Source: an uncultured SAR86 cluster bacterium
GTDB taxonomy: Bacteria; Pseudomonadota; Gammaproteobacteria; Magnimaribacterales; Magnimaribacteraceae
Assembly: GCA_902604855.1 (NCBI GenBank)
Contig: CACLAF010000011.1
Coordinates: forward strand, 1 to 36,269
Direction: 5' to 3'
DNA: 36,269 nt
How positions within the stretch are numbered: the stretch's first letter is position 1; the number at the start of each line of letters is the position of its first letter. The notes under the pieces were generated by a model that was given only the letters and a program-made list of their open reading frames with translations, was not told the DNA's origin and made no database searches. Position numbers and translations under genes: made by a program. Shown here in pieces: positions 1 to 10,168 of the stretch.

Positions 1-1
1 T

Positions 2-1018
2 AGGATAGTAGAAGACTTATTGGGTCAAGGTTATGAGGTGCATGCCTGCGTGAGAGACGCTAGTAATGGCAAAAAAGTAGATCATTTAATTAAGTTAGGA
101 AAGGATGCCCATAATTGCGATGTTCAATTGTTTGAAGGAGACCTCTTTGAGAAAGGAAGCTATGATGATGCTTTTTCAGGCTGTATTTCAGTTATTCATG
201 CAGGTGCGACAGTAGGCTTTAATAGAGAAACCCCTCAAGAAGTATATGATGGTTGTTTCACAGAAAATGAACATGTAGTTGAATCTGTAAAAAAATCAGG
301 AAGCGTTAAACGCTTTGTATTTACAAGTTCTTTTGCCGCTGTAGCTCACCCAAGACCAGAAGGTTATGTGTTCAGTGAAAAGGATTGGTGTGGAGATAAC
401 GTAGAGGCCTATAAAGGTGCTTGGACTGAAGAAAATATCTCAAAAAATAGAGATATTGCCTATGCAATGGCTAAAGCCAATACAGAGAAGATGATATATA
501 AAACAGCTGAAGATGACGGAGAGTTTGAGGCAATATCAATCAATCCTTTACATGTCATAGGACCCTTGATGAGCGAGAATCATAACCAATTCTTCAGTTG
601 GCAATACTTCATTTGGCAACTACTACAAGGAAACAATTTTGGTTCTCTAGAGGACAAACAAATTAGAAGCGATAGAATGTTATGGAATATGGTGGATGTA
701 AGAGATGTTGCTAAGGCACATAGAATTGCTGCAGAAAGCAGTAATGCCAAAAATGGTTCTAGGTTTATCCTTTCAGCAACAGATCGTTCAGGAGAATTAT
801 TCACATGGGAATTACAAGCTAAACTCAAGGAGTTATTTCCTGAAATTAAAACTATAGGTGGAGAAAGGATGGAAGATAATAAACCCATAAAACCCACATA
901 TGATTCTCCTCGTTCATATTGTCAGAAAGCAATCCAGGAACTTGGGTTATTGACCTACTCAATAGATGAAACTTTGAGGGAAACCGGGGAATCTTATAAA
1001 AAATTGGGTCTCTTATAA
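2..1018 (+). CDS. NAD(P)-dependent epimerase/reductase, extended SDR family (5' truncated by window edge)
   Basis: The reading frame stays open to the left edge (first visible codons read RIVEDLLGQGYEVHACVRD), so the start and the N-terminal GxxGxxG dinucleotide-binding loop lie outside the window. What remains is the rest of an extended short-chain dehydrogenase: the end of the Rossmann fold, a VIHAGATVGF strand-turn, an FVFTSS strand with the catalytic Ser/Thr region near 314-331, and a YAMAK catalytic Tyr-Lys pair at about 461-475, followed by INPLHVIGP. This layout is typical of dihydroflavonol-reductase / cinnamoyl-CoA-reductase / aldehyde-reductase-like members, which reduce a carbonyl with NADPH. 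The substrate cannot be told from sequence. A TATAAT overlaps its stop codon and might serve the next gene, which begins 14 nt downstream. Confidence 0.85.
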   Translation, partial: RIVEDLLGQGYEVHACVRDASNGKKVDHLIKLGKDAHNCDVQLFEGDLFEKGSYDDAFSGCISVIHAGATVGFNRETPQEVYDGCFTENEHVVESVKKSGSVKRFVFTSSFAAVAHPRPEGYVFSEKDWCGDNVEAYKGAWTEENISKNRDIAYAMAKANTEKMIYKTAEDDGEFEAISINPLHVIGPLMSENHNQFFSWQYFIWQLLQGNNFGSLEDKQIRSDRMLWNMVDVRDVAKAHRIAAESSNAKNGSRFILSATDRSGELFTWELQAKLKELFPEIKTIGGERMEDNKPIKPTYDSPRSYCQKAIQELGLLTYSIDETLRETGESYKKLGLL

Positions 1019-1032
1019 TTCTTATCTGGATT

Positions 1033-1824
1033 ATGCATTTGAATATTAGAGTTCTTTTTATAGGTTCACTATTGGTTTCTCAATATGTGATAACTTCAGA
1101 CGAATCATTAGATGGTAATTGGATAGGAGCATCAAACCCCGAAACAATAATTAATTTATCTATCCAAGATGATAATTTTGTAGCTCATGAGATTGATTAC
1201 AAGACAAGTCAAATGAAAGAAGAGCCCTTGTTCACTGTAAACCTCTCAAAAAAACTATCTCAATCTCCCGATGAAGAGAGTGAATTAGTCCTCGTAAGAG
1301 AAGATACTTTAATTAATTCAGATGGCCAAATTCTGTATCGAGATTATAAAAACAAACAAAATAAAATGATGTGCATGACAGATTGGTCGTCGAAAATTCC
1401 ACAATCTATTTTAATGAGATTGGACGAACTTAGAGTAACTGCAGCAAGACACTGTCTTGAATGCACACAAGAAGCATGTTCTATGAAAATATGGCCAGAA
1501 GGTAATGAAAAGGAAGTTCTTCTCTGTAAAAGAATATTTTGTCAGCCTACAGACACCGTAAAAAGAAACATATTAGGAGAGCTAGATAAATTTCCTTCGG
1601 GAATAAATTATGCTGTTTTTTACTATTCAATAGGTAAAGACGGACAGATAAAAGACCTCGAGGTACAAGAGAGTTTTGGTTCCATGAATAAAAAACAGGC
1701 AAATCTATATCTCAATCTTATGTTAAGAAGTCATCGATATAAAACTCTATTAATAGAGAATAATCCTATTGAACTGACTAATTTAAGGGGTGTGATAAAT
1801 TGGAAATTAGAAAGAAGACAATGA
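1033..1824 (+). CDS. Exported protein of unknown function with TonB-C-like C-terminal domain
   Basis: I do not recognise this 263-residue protein as a named family. Residues 1-22 look like a signal peptide: a short start with Arg6, then a hydrophobic stretch VLFIGSLLVSQYVI, so a periplasmic or outer-membrane location is likely. Residues 25-115 look like a beta-rich domain opening with LDGNWIGAS. A cysteine cluster follows (Cys141, 144, 149, 165 and 170, plus Cys114), which could form disulfides or bind metal. Residues 190-260 resemble the beta-alpha-beta layout of TonB C-terminal/energy-transducer domains: YSIGKDGQIKDLEV, then a helix, then RSHRYKTLLIENNPIEL and GVINWKL. The TonB resemblance is by eye only. 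The stop is 7 nt from the stop of the convergent SMP-30 gene. Confidence 0.7.
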   Translation: MHLNIRVLFIGSLLVSQYVITSDESLDGNWIGASNPETIINLSIQDDNFVAHEIDYKTSQMKEEPLFTVNLSKKLSQSPDEESELVLVREDTLINSDGQILYRDYKNKQNKMMCMTDWSSKIPQSILMRLDELRVTAARHCLECTQEACSMKIWPEGNEKEVLLCKRIFCQPTDTVKRNILGELDKFPSGINYAVFYYSIGKDGQIKDLEVQESFGSMNKKQANLYLNLMLRSHRYKTLLIENNPIELTNLRGVINWKLERRQ

Positions 1825-1831
1825 TATACAT

Positions 1832-2704
1832 CTAGGGTCTTCCTGCTCCAGGTACATCTACATTTACTATTTCTATCTTTCCAGATTTTTCTCTTAGTGC
1901 AGCATCGGGATCTACACCAGAACCATTTGAGGTGCAAATGAACAACGTTTTTCCATCCGCTCCTCCAAGCATACAAGCGAATGCATTGGTCTCAACAGGA
2001 ATTCTCTCAGAGATCTTACCTCCCTCGTGTACTCTAATGACTTCTGCAGTTGATGGGGAGGCGACCCATATTGCTCCTTCCTCATCTAAACACATTCCAT
2101 CGGGTAATGGCACTAACCCCTCTTCTGCATTTTCCTTTAGATCTGCCCAAATTCTACGATTAGTTAGGCTACCATCATCTGCCTTATCGAAAGCAGTTAA
2201 TCTAGCTGCGTAAGTCTCACCTATTATCAAAGTTTTATCATCAGTAGTGATGACTGTACCATTTGGAAAGAGTAAGTCATCTGCCGCAATAACTGGATCT
2301 TCACCTGGCTTCACAAGTATCAAATTCGTAGGCTTTATTTCATCTCCTGCGTAAGTATTAAATCCAAAATTTCCGATATATGCATTGCCAGATTGATCCA
2401 CAACCATGTCATTGCAATGAAAACCCGCAAATTCAGATAAGTCAGCTTCTTCTTTTAAGTTTTCATCTTTGAAACTAAGTAATTTCCTGTCTTTCATAGA
2501 AACAATTAGCATTGTCCCATCTGGCATCCAGCCCAATCCTGAAGGTTGATTAGGAACTTCAACTACAACTTCATAATTTCCTTTTAGATCTAAAGAATAG
2601 ACCTTGTGACTATAAAAATCAGAGAAATAGAATTTGTTGCTATACCACCTTGGACCTTCTCCAAAGGTCAGACCATCCATTAATGTTTTCAGTTCTCTTT
2701 TCAT
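1832..2704 (-). CDS. SMP-30/gluconolactonase/LRE-family protein
   Basis: This 290-residue six-bladed beta-propeller enzyme family includes gluconolactonases, lactonases and related hydrolases that use one divalent metal. The family metal ligands can be placed: Glu16 in FGEGPRW, Asn148 in FPNGT and Asp202 in LPDGMCLDEEG, with HCNDMVVD near residue 97 as another conserved strand. These match the Glu/Asn/Asp triad of SMP-30. An ATG at 2704 was chosen over the GTG one codon upstream because an AGGAG at 2711-2715 sits 6 nt before the ATG but only 3 nt before the GTG. It follows the glycosyltransferase gene by 15 nt on the same strand, so the two may be cotranscribed. The true substrate is unknown. 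Confidence 0.85.
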   Translation of the reverse strand: MKRELKTLMDGLTFGEGPRWYSNKFYFSDFYSHKVYSLDLKGNYEVVVEVPNQPSGLGWMPDGTMLIVSMKDRKLLSFKDENLKEEADLSEFAGFHCNDMVVDQSGNAYIGNFGFNTYAGDEIKPTNLILVKPGEDPVIAADDLLFPNGTVITTDDKTLIIGETYAARLTAFDKADDGSLTNRRIWADLKENAEEGLVPLPDGMCLDEEGAIWVASPSTAEVIRVHEGGKISERIPVETNAFACMLGGADGKTLFICTSNGSGVDPDAALREKSGKIEIVNVDVPGAGRP

Positions 2705-2710
2705 CACTCT

Positions 2711-2715
2711 CTCCT
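2711..2715 (-). promoter_or_regulatory. Shine-Dalgarno site deciding the SMP-30 gene start
   Basis: AGGAG on the minus strand lies 6 nt before the ATG at 2704. The in-frame GTG directly upstream would leave only 3 nt, so the ATG is preferred. Confidence 0.7.
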
Positions 2716-2719
2716 CTAG

Positions 2720-3724
2720 TTATTGATGGATTTCCTCTACAAGACTAATCACATCTCCAACCTCGATGTTCTTAATATCATCTCGTACAATAATTTTTGC
2801 TTTATCAGACCAAGGCTTCCAATTGATAGGATTACTTGGTCCAAATAAAGTTATAGAATCTTTATTGACTGAAGCAGCTATGTGAGATGCAACAGAATCT
2901 AAGCCAATAAAAAATTTAGCGCTTTTAATGAGAGCAGCTAAACCTAAAAGGCTTGTTTTGCCAGCTAGATTTAAAACTTTATTCTCAACCATATACGTAC
3001 TACTTAATATTTCCTCTACATAATTCATCTCTTCTAAATCCGGGCCAGAGGTTATGACAACTGAAAAATTTTTTTTAACTAATAGATTGATTAGCTCTGC
3101 AAATTTTTCTTTATCCCACAATTTTTTTTCTCTTCTGGAAGTAGGATGAATGACACAATAGGAGTTGTCTTGATTTAGATATGGAAAACTATCAGACAGA
3201 GATTTATATTCTATTTCTAAATGAGTTGGATCTAGAGCTAAATCCTCTCTAAAGATCTGTAATCCTAAACTCTCCAAGGCTAAGAGATTTCTTTGAACGA
3301 TATGATTCTCTAAAGCTTCAGGAAAAATTGTGGAAAAAGATTTGGTCCATAGTTTCTTTCTTCTTTTTTTATCATCTACCGCTGCTTTCATTGCTTTACC
3401 TGTAGCCCAACTAATAGGAACCACTCTCCATTGCGTAGTTAAAAAGAAAGCATATTTGTAGTTTTTTGATCTAACTTTAGCCCACAACTTGATCTCTTTC
3501 TTTATCCTATAAAAGAAATTCTCTTTAGAGGCATTATCTATTTCTATAATTTCCGCAATATTTCTTTCTTGCTCTAAAATAGAGCCCGTACCCTTATAAA
3601 CAAGAAGATCTATTTCGCCGTCAGGATCATTTAGCTTAATGTTATCAATCATGGGCTTAGTAAGCAGAACATCGCCATGAAATCGCAGTATTACAATTAA
3701 ATATTTATTAGACATATCTGACAT
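2720..3724 (-). CDS. GT9-family heptosyltransferase, WaaQ (RfaQ)-like
   Basis: A 334-residue glycosyltransferase of the ADP-heptose:LPS heptosyltransferase family (GT9), which adds heptose to the inner core of lipopolysaccharide on the cytoplasmic face of the inner membrane. The N-terminal domain opens with LIVILRFHGDVLLTKP, in which Asp18 aligns with the catalytic Asp of WaaC. RFHGD followed by LLT is the WaaQ (heptosyltransferase III) flavour. The C-terminal donor-binding domain shows HPTSRREKKLW (193-203) and the family signature FIGLDSVASHIAA (272-284) with Asp276 and His281. A second ATG at 3715 is an alternative start; neither has a clear ribosome-binding site. It is divergent from rpsT and has no other LPS gene beside it, so WaaQ specificity is an inference. 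Confidence 0.82.
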   Translation of the reverse strand: MSDMSNKYLIVILRFHGDVLLTKPMIDNIKLNDPDGEIDLLVYKGTGSILEQERNIAEIIEIDNASKENFFYRIKKEIKLWAKVRSKNYKYAFFLTTQWRVVPISWATGKAMKAAVDDKKRRKKLWTKSFSTIFPEALENHIVQRNLLALESLGLQIFREDLALDPTHLEIEYKSLSDSFPYLNQDNSYCVIHPTSRREKKLWDKEKFAELINLLVKKNFSVVITSGPDLEEMNYVEEILSSTYMVENKVLNLAGKTSLLGLAALIKSAKFFIGLDSVASHIAASVNKDSITLFGPSNPINWKPWSDKAKIIVRDDIKNIEVGDVISLVEEIHQ

Positions 3725-3730
3725 TGTTAC

Positions 3731-3759
3731 TTGACACTTTGCTCTTCAGAATGCATTAT
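3731..3759 (+). promoter_or_regulatory. rpsT promoter, sigma-70 type with GC-rich discriminator
   Basis: TTGACA (3731-3736), a 17-nt spacer and CATTAT (3754-3759) precede rpsT. The bases after the -10 are GCGCGCC, a GC-rich discriminator of the kind found at ppGpp/DksA-inhibited stable-RNA and ribosomal promoters. The predicted start is near 3766, giving a leader of about 22 nt. Confidence 0.7.
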
Positions 3760-3782
3760 GCGCGCCTCTCAGTGATATACAA
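3755..3782 (-). promoter_or_regulatory. Candidate promoter of the heptosyltransferase gene
   Basis: On the minus strand CATAAT (3760-3755) and a weak TTGTAT -35 (3782-3777) are separated by 16 nt. This -10 overlaps the rpsT -10 on the other strand base for base except the end positions. Confidence 0.35.
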
Positions 3783-3787
3783 GATTT

Positions 3788-4044
3788 ATGGCAAATATTA
3801 AATCAGCAATAAAAAGAGCAAGGCAAAATGTCAAAAGAAATGCTCTTAAAAGCTCTCAAAGAGCATCTGCCAGAACAGCAGTGAAGTCTGTTCTAAACGC
3901 TATAGAAGCAAATGATAAAGAAACAGCAAAAAGTGCATTGGCTGGAGCAGAAAAGACGCTCGATTCTATGGCTGGTAAAAAAGTGATCACAAAAAACAAA
4001 GCTTCTAGGACTAAATCTAGACTATCAAAAAAAGTTAAAGCCCT

Positions 4045-4048
<4 letters not shown>
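3788..4048 (+). CDS. rpsT: 30S ribosomal protein S20
   Basis: An 86-residue, Lys/Arg/Ala-rich helical protein starting MANIKSAIKRARQ. S20 binds 16S rRNA early in 30S assembly at the bottom of the body, and the length matches E. coli (87). Conserved features include the SQRASARTAVKSV segment and the basic tail KASRTKSRLSKKVK. It is a single-gene unit with its own promoter. There is no recognisable Shine-Dalgarno sequence before the ATG; E. coli rpsT is likewise weakly initiated (UUG start) and autoregulated at translation. Its stop overlaps the stop of proB on the opposite strand (4045-4048), leaving no room for a separate terminator. Confidence 0.97.
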
Positions 4049-6462
<2,414 letters not shown>

Positions 6463-6475
6463 CTTACTCTCTCAA

Positions 6476-6787
6476 TTATGAACTAATAGACTCTATATGA
6501 ATTTCACTAAATTTTTGTCTATGACCATAGGTTCTTCTGTAGTTTTGCCTTCTTTTCATCTTAAAAACTCGAATTTTGTCGTGTTTGCCGTTGGAAACTA
6601 ATTTAGCAGTAACTTTCGCATTTTCAACATAAGGATTGCCAATCTTAGATTCACTTCCGTCTGATATCATGAGGACTTTGTCAAATTCAATGGTCGAACC
6701 TTCTTCTACAGATAAAAGTTCTACTTTGAGGCTTTCGCCCTCTGAAACTGTGTGTTGCTTTCCTCCGCATTCTATTACGGCAAACAT
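6476..6787 (-). CDS. rplU: 50S ribosomal protein L21
   Basis: 103 residues, the same length as E. coli L21, starting MFAVIECGGKQHTV and ending with the 23S rRNA-binding basic segment FKMKRRQNYRRTYGHRQ. It binds domain VI of 23S rRNA and contacts L20. First gene of the rplU-rpmA-obgE-proB operon, with its own promoter at 6820-6848. A good AGGAGA ribosome-binding site precedes the ATG; a short complementary UCCU just upstream (6802-6805) could pair with it. Confidence 0.98.
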   Translation of the reverse strand: MFAVIECGGKQHTVSEGESLKVELLSVEEGSTIEFDKVLMISDGSESKIGNPYVENAKVTAKLVSNGKHDKIRVFKMKRRQNYRRTYGHRQKFSEIHIESISS

Positions 6788-6819
6788 ATGTATCTCCTAA
6801 GAGGAATTAAAGGATGTGC

Positions 6820-6848
6820 ACTATACGAAAAAGATGAAGTATTCGCAA
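6820..6848 (-). promoter_or_regulatory. rplU operon promoter
   Basis: On the minus strand TTGCGA (6848-6843), a 17-nt spacer and TATAGT (6825-6820) precede rplU. The start is predicted near 6813, giving a leader of about 25 nt. The -35 box adjoins the ispB -10 on the other strand. Confidence 0.6.
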
Positions 6849-6854
6849 TATAAT
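6849..6854 (+). promoter_or_regulatory. Candidate ispB -10 element
   Basis: A perfect TATAAT lies 39 nt before the ispB start codon. I see no good -35 at 16-18 nt upstream, so the promoter is weak or depends on another factor. Confidence 0.4.
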
Positions 6855-6893
6855 TCCTCGATTAACCTTACTTAATTTAAAATACACAGACTG

Positions 6894-7859
6894 ATGGAAT
6901 TGTTATACAAAAAAGTCATATTTGATGAATTAGAGAAATTAGAAATTACTCTAAGTGAATCTATAAACTCTGATATTGAATTAGCCACAGAGGTTTCTGG
7001 TTATATTGTTAACTCTGGAGGAAAAAGAATAAGACCTGCGATATGTATTTTAGTTGCCAAAAACTTAGGATATTCTGAGTCGGATCTAATTCGGCTTGCA
7101 AGCTCCATTGAACTTCTTCACACGGCCACCCTAATACATGATGATGTAGTCGATGAAAGCCTTATTAGAAGAGGTAAAGAGAGTATTCAGGCTAAATGGG
7201 ATGATGCTCACGGAGTATTAGTTGGAGACTTTGTATATTCCAAAGCTTTTCAATTGATGGCCAGTTTTGATAATCCCAAAATTATAAGAGAATTGGCTAA
7301 TGCTACTAACAGAATCTCGGAAGGTGAAGTTTTACAACTCTCGATGAGAAAGCAGTCCAATCTTTCAGAAGAAGATTATTTCAATATTATTGACAGAAAG
7401 ACGGCAGAACTTTTTAAGGTATCTGCAGTAACTGCAGGCATTTTATGTGAATGTGCAAAACCGGAGCTTGATAGTCTAAATAATTTTGCTACTTCGTTGG
7501 GTTTAGCCTTTCAAATACAAGATGATATTCTGGATTATTATGGGCAAGAAAATCTGACTGGAAAAAAAGTCGGAAAAGATTTTGAAGAAGGAAAATTCAC
7601 TCTACCTATTATTTTGTCTCTAAAGACTATGAATCAAACAAATAAAACGAGATTATTATCACTCTTTAAAACCAGAAAAATTGAAGACTTTGCTGAGATA
7701 CTTGCTCTAATGGAGAGTGAAAAGACTACTGAGCAACTTCAAACTATTTTTACTCATTATTCTAATGAATGTGTAAATGAGTTAGAAAAATTACCTCATA
7801 ATCAATACAGAGATGCGCTTGAAAATATAGTTAGAAATCTTGGTTCTAGATTAACTTAA
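6894..7859 (+). CDS. ispB: Polyprenyl (octaprenyl-type) diphosphate synthase
   Basis: A 321-residue trans-prenyltransferase that extends farnesyl diphosphate with isopentenyl diphosphate to make the quinone side chain. Both aspartate-rich motifs are present: DDVVD at 83-87 (first Asp-rich motif, followed by RRG) and DDILD at 210-214 (second). GGKRIRP at 42-48 is the substrate-binding motif. Divergence from rplU is the E. coli arrangement, which supports the IspB assignment over GGPP/FPP synthase. Product chain length (C40 or other) cannot be read reliably from sequence. No Shine-Dalgarno sequence is seen before the ATG. Confidence 0.93.
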   Translation: MELLYKKVIFDELEKLEITLSESINSDIELATEVSGYIVNSGGKRIRPAICILVAKNLGYSESDLIRLASSIELLHTATLIHDDVVDESLIRRGKESIQAKWDDAHGVLVGDFVYSKAFQLMASFDNPKIIRELANATNRISEGEVLQLSMRKQSNLSEEDYFNIIDRKTAELFKVSAVTAGILCECAKPELDSLNNFATSLGLAFQIQDDILDYYGQENLTGKKVGKDFEEGKFTLPIILSLKTMNQTNKTRLLSLFKTRKIEDFAEILALMESEKTTEQLQTIFTHYSNECVNELEKLPHNQYRDALENIVRNLGSRLT

Positions 7860-7909
7860 TTTTATGTTGTCAATTTTAATGTATCATTAATCTATTACTT
7901 GGGAGATAA

Positions 7910-8431
7910 ATGTCTTTTTCACCTAAAAATAGTTATAACAAGGAAGAAATACTTGAATGCGCACAAGGAAACTTATTTGGAGAGGAAAATGGTCGCCTAC
8001 CTACCCCAAACATGCTCATGTTTGATCGTATTACTGAGATTAATGTAGACGGGGGTAAATTTTCAAAAGGCCAAATAATTGCTGAGCTAGATATAAATCC
8101 AGATTTGTGGTTTTTTGATTGTCATTTCAAAGGTGATCCTGTGATGCCTGGTTGTTTGGGATTAGACGCAATGTGGCAGCTGGTTGGATTTTATTTATGT
8201 TGGATGGATAATCCTGGTAGAGGTAGAGCACTAGGCGCTTCAGAAGTTAAATTTTTTGGGCAAGTTCTACCCTCAGCCAAACTCGTAACCCTTAAAATTG
8301 ATATGAAAAGAATTCTTAATCTTGATTTAACAGTAGGAATTGGTGAAGGGTCTATGCTGGTAGATGGTAGAGAGATTTATAGTGCAAAGGGCCTAAAAGT
8401 TGGTCTTTTCCAAGATACGTCTAATTTTTAA
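7910..8431 (+). CDS. fabA: 3-hydroxydecanoyl-ACP dehydratase/isomerase
   Basis: A 173-residue hot-dog-fold enzyme that dehydrates 3-hydroxydecanoyl-ACP and isomerises trans-2- to cis-3-decenoyl-ACP, the branch point of anaerobic unsaturated fatty-acid synthesis. The active-site pair is visible: His72 in [14 protein letters not shown] and Asp86 in LGLDAMWQ, matching His/Asp of E. coli FabA (172 residues). The ATG is preceded by GGGAGA. The stop codon is immediately followed by the ATG of fabB, so the two are a tight transcription and translation unit. The 50-nt spacer after ispB contains only weak promoter-like matches. Confidence 0.97.
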   Translation: MSFSPKNSYNKEEILECAQGNLFGEENGRLPTPNMLMFDRITEINVDGGKFSKGQIIAELDINPDLWFFDCHFKGDPVMPGCLGLDAMWQLVGFYLCWMDNPGRGRALGASEVKFFGQVLPSAKLVTLKIDMKRILNLDLTVGIGEGSMLVDGREIYSAKGLKVGLFQDTSNF

Positions 8432-9646
8432 ATGCGTGAAGTAGTAGTAACAGGAATAGGAATTATATCTAGCTTAGGAAATAATATTTCTGAAGTAACA
8501 AATTCTCTGAGAAATTTAAATTCAGGTATCTCAGAAAATATAATCAATAAAGAACTTGGTCTAAGAAGTCATGTGTCAGGCTCTATTCAAAACTTAGATC
8601 CAAAAGAACTAATAGATAGGAAACTATATAGATTCATGGGGGACGCTGCAGCATATGCTTACTTAAGCACAGAAGAAGCCATAAAGGATGCATCTTTAAA
8701 CGATTTTGAATTATCTAATCAAAAGACTGGTTTAATTATGGGCTCTGGAGGGGCTTCTTCAGAGGATCAAATAGATTCTGCCGATATTCTAAGATCAAAA
8801 GGTTTAAAAAGAATAGGTCCATACAGAGTTACCAAAGCTATGGGTAGTACTGTTTCAGCTTGTCTTGCAACTTCCTTCGGTATCAAAGGTATAAATTATT
8901 CGATTTCATCTGCTTGCGCTACCAGTGCTCACTGCATCGGTTCAGGAATGGAGCAAATTCAATTAGGAAAACAAGATATTGTAATTGCCGGAGGTGGTGA
9001 AGCTGAACATTGGGGTATGACAAGTTTATTTGATGCAATGGGAGCATTATCTACTAAGTACAATGAGGAACCTGAAAAGGCCTCAAGAGCTTATGATAAA
9101 GATAGAGATGGATTTGTTATCGCTGGAGGAGCAGGATCAATGATCCTAGAAGAAAAGCAACATGCAATTAAAAGAGGGGCAAAAATATATGCTCAGCTTA
9201 CTGGTTATGCTGCAACATCTGATGGGGCAGATATGGTTAGTCCTTCTGGAGAGGGTGGAGAGAGATGCATGCAAATTGCTTGGGAAATGAGTGGTAATAA
9301 AAATATTGACTATATCAATGCTCATGGCACAAGTACTCCTGCTGGAGATATCACAGAATTAAATGCAATTAAAAATGTTTTTGGAGATAAGGTCCCTTGG
9401 ATAAGCTCCACAAAGTCACTTTCAGGTCACTCATTAGGTGCTGCAGGTGTTCAAGAAGCTATTTATGGCTTAATTATGATGGATGAAGGTTTTATAGCCG
9501 GTTCTGCAAATATTGAAAACCTTGACGAGGGTGCAGAACTTTTTCCAATATTAAGAGAAAATTTCTCTACAGAATTACAGAGTTTTTTGAGCAATAGTTT
9601 CGGATTTGGCGGAACTAATGCAAGTCTTATATTCGAAAAAATTTAG
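8432..9646 (+). CDS. fabB: 3-oxoacyl-ACP synthase I
   Basis: A 404-residue thiolase-fold condensing enzyme (KAS I), which elongates cis-3-decenoyl-ACP made by FabA and other acyl-ACPs. The Cys-His-His triad is in place: Cys162 in [12 protein letters not shown], His298 in [11 protein letters not shown] and His333 in [11 protein letters not shown], with Lys328 and the C-terminal [12 protein letters not shown]. Length matches E. coli FabB (406). Adjacency to fabA (0-nt gap) distinguishes it from FabF. E. coli keeps these genes apart, while Pseudomonas and alphaproteobacteria pair them. Its stop overlaps the stop of ssb (9643-9646). Confidence 0.97.
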   Translation: MREVVVTGIGIISSLGNNISEVTNSLRNLNSGISENIINKELGLRSHVSGSIQNLDPKELIDRKLYRFMGDAAAYAYLSTEEAIKDASLNDFELSNQKTGLIMGSGGASSEDQIDSADILRSKGLKRIGPYRVTKAMGSTVSACLATSFGIKGINYSISSACATSAHCIGSGMEQIQLGKQDIVIAGGGEAEHWGMTSLFDAMGALSTKYNEEPEKASRAYDKDRDGFVIAGGAGSMILEEKQHAIKRGAKIYAQLTGYAATSDGADMVSPSGEGGERCMQIAWEMSGNKNIDYINAHGTSTPAGDITELNAIKNVFGDKVPWISSTKSLSGHSLGAAGVQEAIYGLIMMDEGFIAGSANIENLDEGAELFPILRENFSTELQSFLSNSFGFGGTNASLIFEKI

Positions 9647-10083
9647 AACGGAATATCGTCATCCGTGATCCCACTATCAGGCAAATTTTGAGAACTCATA
9701 TCTTGATTAGTATCTTCATAAGAAGAACTATCTGATGAAGCACTACCCCTACTATCTAAAAACTGCATATCCCTACCTACGACTTCTGTAGTATATCTAG
9801 TCTGTCCATCCTGTTCCCATTTTCTAGTTTGAAGTTGCCCTTCTATATAAACCTTGGATCCTTTTTTTAGATATTCTCCAGCTATTTCTGCTAATCTTCT
9901 CCAAAGGACTACTCTATGCCATTCTGTTTTCTCTTGGTCTGACCCCGTATCTTTATCTTTCCAAGATTCTGATGTTGCCAAACTTAATGTCGTTACAGCA
10001 GCCCCTCCAGCTGTGTACTTTACTTCAGGATCTTGTCCTAAGTTACCCACTAAAATAACTTTATTGATTCCACTTCTAGCCAT
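9643..10083 (-). CDS. ssb: Single-stranded DNA-binding protein
   Basis: 146 residues. The N-terminal OB fold (about 1-110) starts [20 protein letters not shown] and contains [21 protein letters not shown] and the [17 protein letters not shown] strand. A Ser/Asp-rich linker follows, then the conserved acidic tip DDDIPF that recruits repair and replication partners. It binds ssDNA as a tetramer during replication, recombination and repair. The linker is shorter than in E. coli SSB (178 residues). It is divergent from uvrA as in E. coli. No Shine-Dalgarno sequence is evident. Confidence 0.97.
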   Translation of the reverse strand: MARSGINKVILVGNLGQDPEVKYTAGGAAVTTLSLATSESWKDKDTGSDQEKTEWHRVVLWRRLAEIAGEYLKKGSKVYIEGQLQTRKWEQDGQTRYTTEVVGRDMQFLDSRGSASSDSSSYEDTNQDMSSQNLPDSGITDDDIPF

Positions 10084-10118
10084 ATGTATTTTTAATTTTA
10101 GTTAATATTACTAACACC

Positions 10119-10128
10119 GATTATAATC
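10119..10128. promoter_or_regulatory. Palindromic divergent -10 element between ssb and uvrA
   Basis: GATTATAATC is a perfect palindrome and gives TATAAT on the plus strand (10122-10127, for uvrA) and TATAAT on the minus strand (10125-10120, for ssb). Neither direction has a convincing -35. No LexA-type CTGT-N8-ACAG box is visible between the genes. Confidence 0.4.
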
Positions 10129-10168
10129 ACTTTTCTAAACATAAGTTCCAAAACATTATTTTTTTTTA

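Noticed and set aside
20-22. TTG as start of the first gene, and the codon at 36255-36257 as start of rpoB
   Set aside because: Both frames stay open to the window edges and the family N-termini are missing, so both genes are simply cut by the window.
580-897. 105-residue open frame antisense to the truncated reductase
   Set aside because: It lies wholly inside a well-supported gene, its product matches no family I know, and no ribosome-binding site was seen.
7867-7896. Promoter before fabA (TTGTCA-18-TCTATT)
   Set aside because: The -10 is weak and the implied start would fall on the ribosome-binding site. Readthrough from ispB is as likely.
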